8,038 nt of DNA from JBFGFG01 sp041627475. Lineage in GTDB: Bacteria > Actinomycetota > Nitriliruptoria > Nitriliruptorales > Nitriliruptoraceae. The stretch lies in NCBI GenBank assembly GCA_041627475.1, contig JBFKQZ010000145.1, forward strand, positions 1 to 8,038. Direction: 5' to 3'. Positions 6,829-8,038 of this stretch are shown here, in pieces (the first letter of the stretch is position 1; each line of letters opens with the position of its first letter). The notes beneath the pieces were generated by a model. The model made no database searches. It saw only the letters and a list, made by a program, of their open reading frames with translations, and was not told where the DNA came from. The translations under genes and the position numbers were made by a program.

Positions 6829-6855
6829 TATGCCACGTCCTGCAGGGAAGTTCAA
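6827..6855 (-). promoter_or_regulatory. Promoter of yceI (TTGAAC-17-CATACT)
   Basis: On the - strand, TTGAAC (6850-6855) and CATACT (6827-6832) stand exactly 17 bp apart. They match housekeeping consensus at 4 of 6 and 4 of 6 positions, unusual in such GC-rich DNA. Transcription should start near 6820, giving a leader of about 64 nt. This supports the 6756 start codon over the ATG at 6855. Confidence 0.6.
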
Positions 6856-6862
6856 CCTTGAA
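6851..6862. promoter_or_regulatory. Candidate operator over the yceI -35 box
   Basis: TTCAA-CC-TTGAA is an inverted repeat with perfect 5-bp arms. One arm lies within the -35 hexamer of the yceI promoter, where a bound repressor would block RNA polymerase. MarR-type regulators use short palindromes of this kind, but no regulator gene is in the window and its identity cannot be told. Confidence 0.4.
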
Positions 6863-6915
6863 TGACCGCATCCGCCGCGACCGTCCGGTCAGTGCGCACC
6901 TCCCGTCCGGATTCC

Positions 6916-6969
6916 CCCTGTGGTGCACACGTCCGGACCGGTAGCGTCCGACCCGGGTGCCACACAGGG
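6916..6969 (+). promoter_or_regulatory. Probable promoter region of citrate synthase
   Basis: TAGCGT at 6942-6947 fits the actinobacterial TAnnnT -10 type and would start transcription near 6954, about 53 nt before the ATG. No convincing -35 is visible; the hexamer at 17-bp spacing is TGTGGT (6919-6924). A 13-bp imperfect inverted repeat (6916-6928 with 6957-6969, 11 of 13 paired) is centred on the -10. GTCCGG recurs at 6883, 6905 and 6931, the last within the palindrome GTCCGGAC (6931-6938). Confidence 0.4.
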
Positions 6970-7006
6970 CACCGCGACCGCGATCCGCACCGAGGAGCCG
7001 ACGACG

Positions 7007-8038
7007 ATGTCCGAGTCCCAGGACACGCTCACCATCACCGACAACCGGACCGGCAAGACCTACGAGGTGCCGATCACCGACGGTGCGATCCGCACGATGG
7101 ACCTCCGGCAGATCAAGGTCCAGGAGTCCGACTTCGGCCTCCTCGGCTACGACCCCGGCTACAAGAACACCGCGTCGTGCCGCTCCGACATCACGTACAT
7201 CGACGGTGCGAACGGGATCCTGCGCTACCGCGGCTACCCGATCGAGCAGCTCGCCGAGAAGTCGAGCTTCCTCGAGGTCGCGTACCTGCTCATCCACGGC
7301 GAGCTGCCGACCAAGAAGCAGGCCGAGGACTGGGTGTACGAGATCACCCACCACACGTTCATCCACGAGAACATGAAGACGTTCATCGACGGCTTCCACC
7401 ACGACGCGCACCCGATGGGGATGCTGGTGTCGAGCGTCGGGGCGCTGTCGACCTTCTACCCGGAGGCGAAGGACTCGCTGGACGACCAGACGCGACACCT
7501 CCAGATCGTCCGCCTGATCGCGAAGTTCCCGACGCTCGCCGCGTTCGCCTACCGGCACTCGATCGGCTTCCGCTACTCGTACCCCGACAACGACCTGTCG
7601 TTCGCCGGGAACTTCCTCAACATGATGTACAAGACCACGGAGCTGAAGTACGAGCCCGACCCGGTGCTCGAGAAGGCCATGGACACGCTGCTGATCCTGC
7701 ACGCGGACCACGAGCAGAACTGCTCGACCACGACGATGCGCGTCATCGGCTCGTCCGGCGCGGACCCGTACTCGGCGGCCGCCGGCGCGACCGCCGCGCT
7801 CTACGGTCCCAAGCACGGCGGCGCGAACGAGGCCGTCCTGCGCATGCTCGAGGACATCGGCTCGGTCGAGAACGTCGAGGACGCGATCACGAAGGTCAAG
7901 GACGGCGAGTTCCGCCTGATGGGCTTCGGCCACCGCGTCTACAAGAACTACGACCCGCGGGCCCGCATCATCCAGGACCTCGCGCACGAGGTGTTCGAGG
8001 TCACGGGCAAGAACCCGCTCATCGACATCGCGGTGGAG
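7007..8038 (+). CDS. gltA: Type II citrate synthase, 3'-truncated by the window edge
   Basis: Condenses acetyl-CoA and oxaloacetate to citrate, the entry step of the TCA cycle. The 344 visible codons run in frame to the last base; about 85 more are expected for a ~430-residue enzyme. The N-terminal small beta-domain (LTITDNRTGKTYEVPITDGAIRTMDL, here split as LTITDNRTGKTYEV and TMDL) marks the E. coli-like hexameric type. Further blocks are GILRYRGYPI, the helical core, LHADHEQNCSTTTMR (His235 in the ADHEQ motif), GPKHGGANE with catalytic His270, and GFGHRVYKNYDPRA with His309. The catalytic Asp lies beyond the window. The ATG at 7007 has GAGGAG (6992-6997) nine bases upstream. 2-Methylcitrate synthase is less likely because those are shorter and lack the N-terminal beta-domain. 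The gene is divergent from yceI. Symbol could equally be citA or gltA2, as naming varies in actinobacteria. Confidence 0.96.
   Translation, partial: MSESQDTLTITDNRTGKTYEVPITDGAIRTMDLRQIKVQESDFGLLGYDPGYKNTASCRSDITYIDGANGILRYRGYPIEQLAEKSSFLEVAYLLIHGELPTKKQAEDWVYEITHHTFIHENMKTFIDGFHHDAHPMGMLVSSVGALSTFYPEAKDSLDDQTRHLQIVRLIAKFPTLAAFAYRHSIGFRYSYPDNDLSFAGNFLNMMYKTTELKYEPDPVLEKAMDTLLILHADHEQNCSTTTMRVIGSSGADPYSAAAGATAALYGPKHGGANEAVLRMLEDIGSVENVEDAITKVKDGEFRLMGFGHRVYKNYDPRARIIQDLAHEVFEVTGKNPLIDIAVE

Noticed and set aside
6757..6855. 33-residue N-terminal extension of YceI from the ATG at 6855
   Set aside because: The YceI fold starts at MSTQL, a Shine-Dalgarno site precedes the ATG at 6756, and the extension covers the promoter. 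The extra residues are not a signal peptide.
6140..7987. Open frame of 615 codons on the - strand, antisense to citrate synthase
   Set aside because: It overlies the citrate synthase and yceI genes, whose products match known families throughout. Its own translation is Arg/Val/Asp-rich with no recognisable domain. Long antisense frames are expected where codons end in G/C.

Overview
The window is very GC-rich, with coding sequence almost wholly made of G/C-ending codons. It carries a long Lhr-type helicase gene followed by a Nei2-type DNA glycosylase gene, a pairing familiar from mycobacteria and other Actinomycetota. With the type II citrate synthase and TAnnnT-like promoter elements, this points to a high-GC actinobacterium. 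A bacterial histone-fold gene would suit a deep-branching class better than a classical Streptomyces or Mycobacterium, but that placement is inference.

Left part (1-5519, all + strand): the C-terminal ~1459 residues of Lhr, whose 5' end lies outside the window; a 57-codon gene at 4503-4676 that reads as a single histone fold of the Bdellovibrio Bd0055/HBb kind, with helix 3 almost absent; and a complete Nei2 (endonuclease VIII-like) glycosylase starting at GTG 4740. A GC hairpin follows the lhr stop. A perfect 14-bp hairpin separates the histone gene from nei2. The histone gene therefore looks like its own short transcription unit, placed between a nucleic-acid helicase and a base-excision-repair enzyme.

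Middle (5509-5574): almost three head-to-tail copies of a 23-bp unit, the first covering the nei2 stop codon. They fill the gap between nei2 and the convergent nitroreductase gene.

Right part: two genes on the - strand, a nitroreductase-family flavoprotein (5580-6140) and a cytosolic YceI-family lipid/isoprenoid-binding protein (6214-6756), separated by a strong GC hairpin. yceI has a well-formed promoter (TTGAAC-17-CATACT) with a palindrome over its -35 box. A 250-bp divergent intergenic region follows, then a type II citrate synthase (7007 to the window edge, + strand, 3' truncated), which is the entry enzyme of the TCA cycle.

The most notable feature is the histone-fold gene at 4503-4676. 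The remaining genes are ordinary chromosomal housekeeping or stress genes. There is no sign of phage, transposon, CRISPR array or RNA gene. No gene-free stretch exceeds 300 bases.
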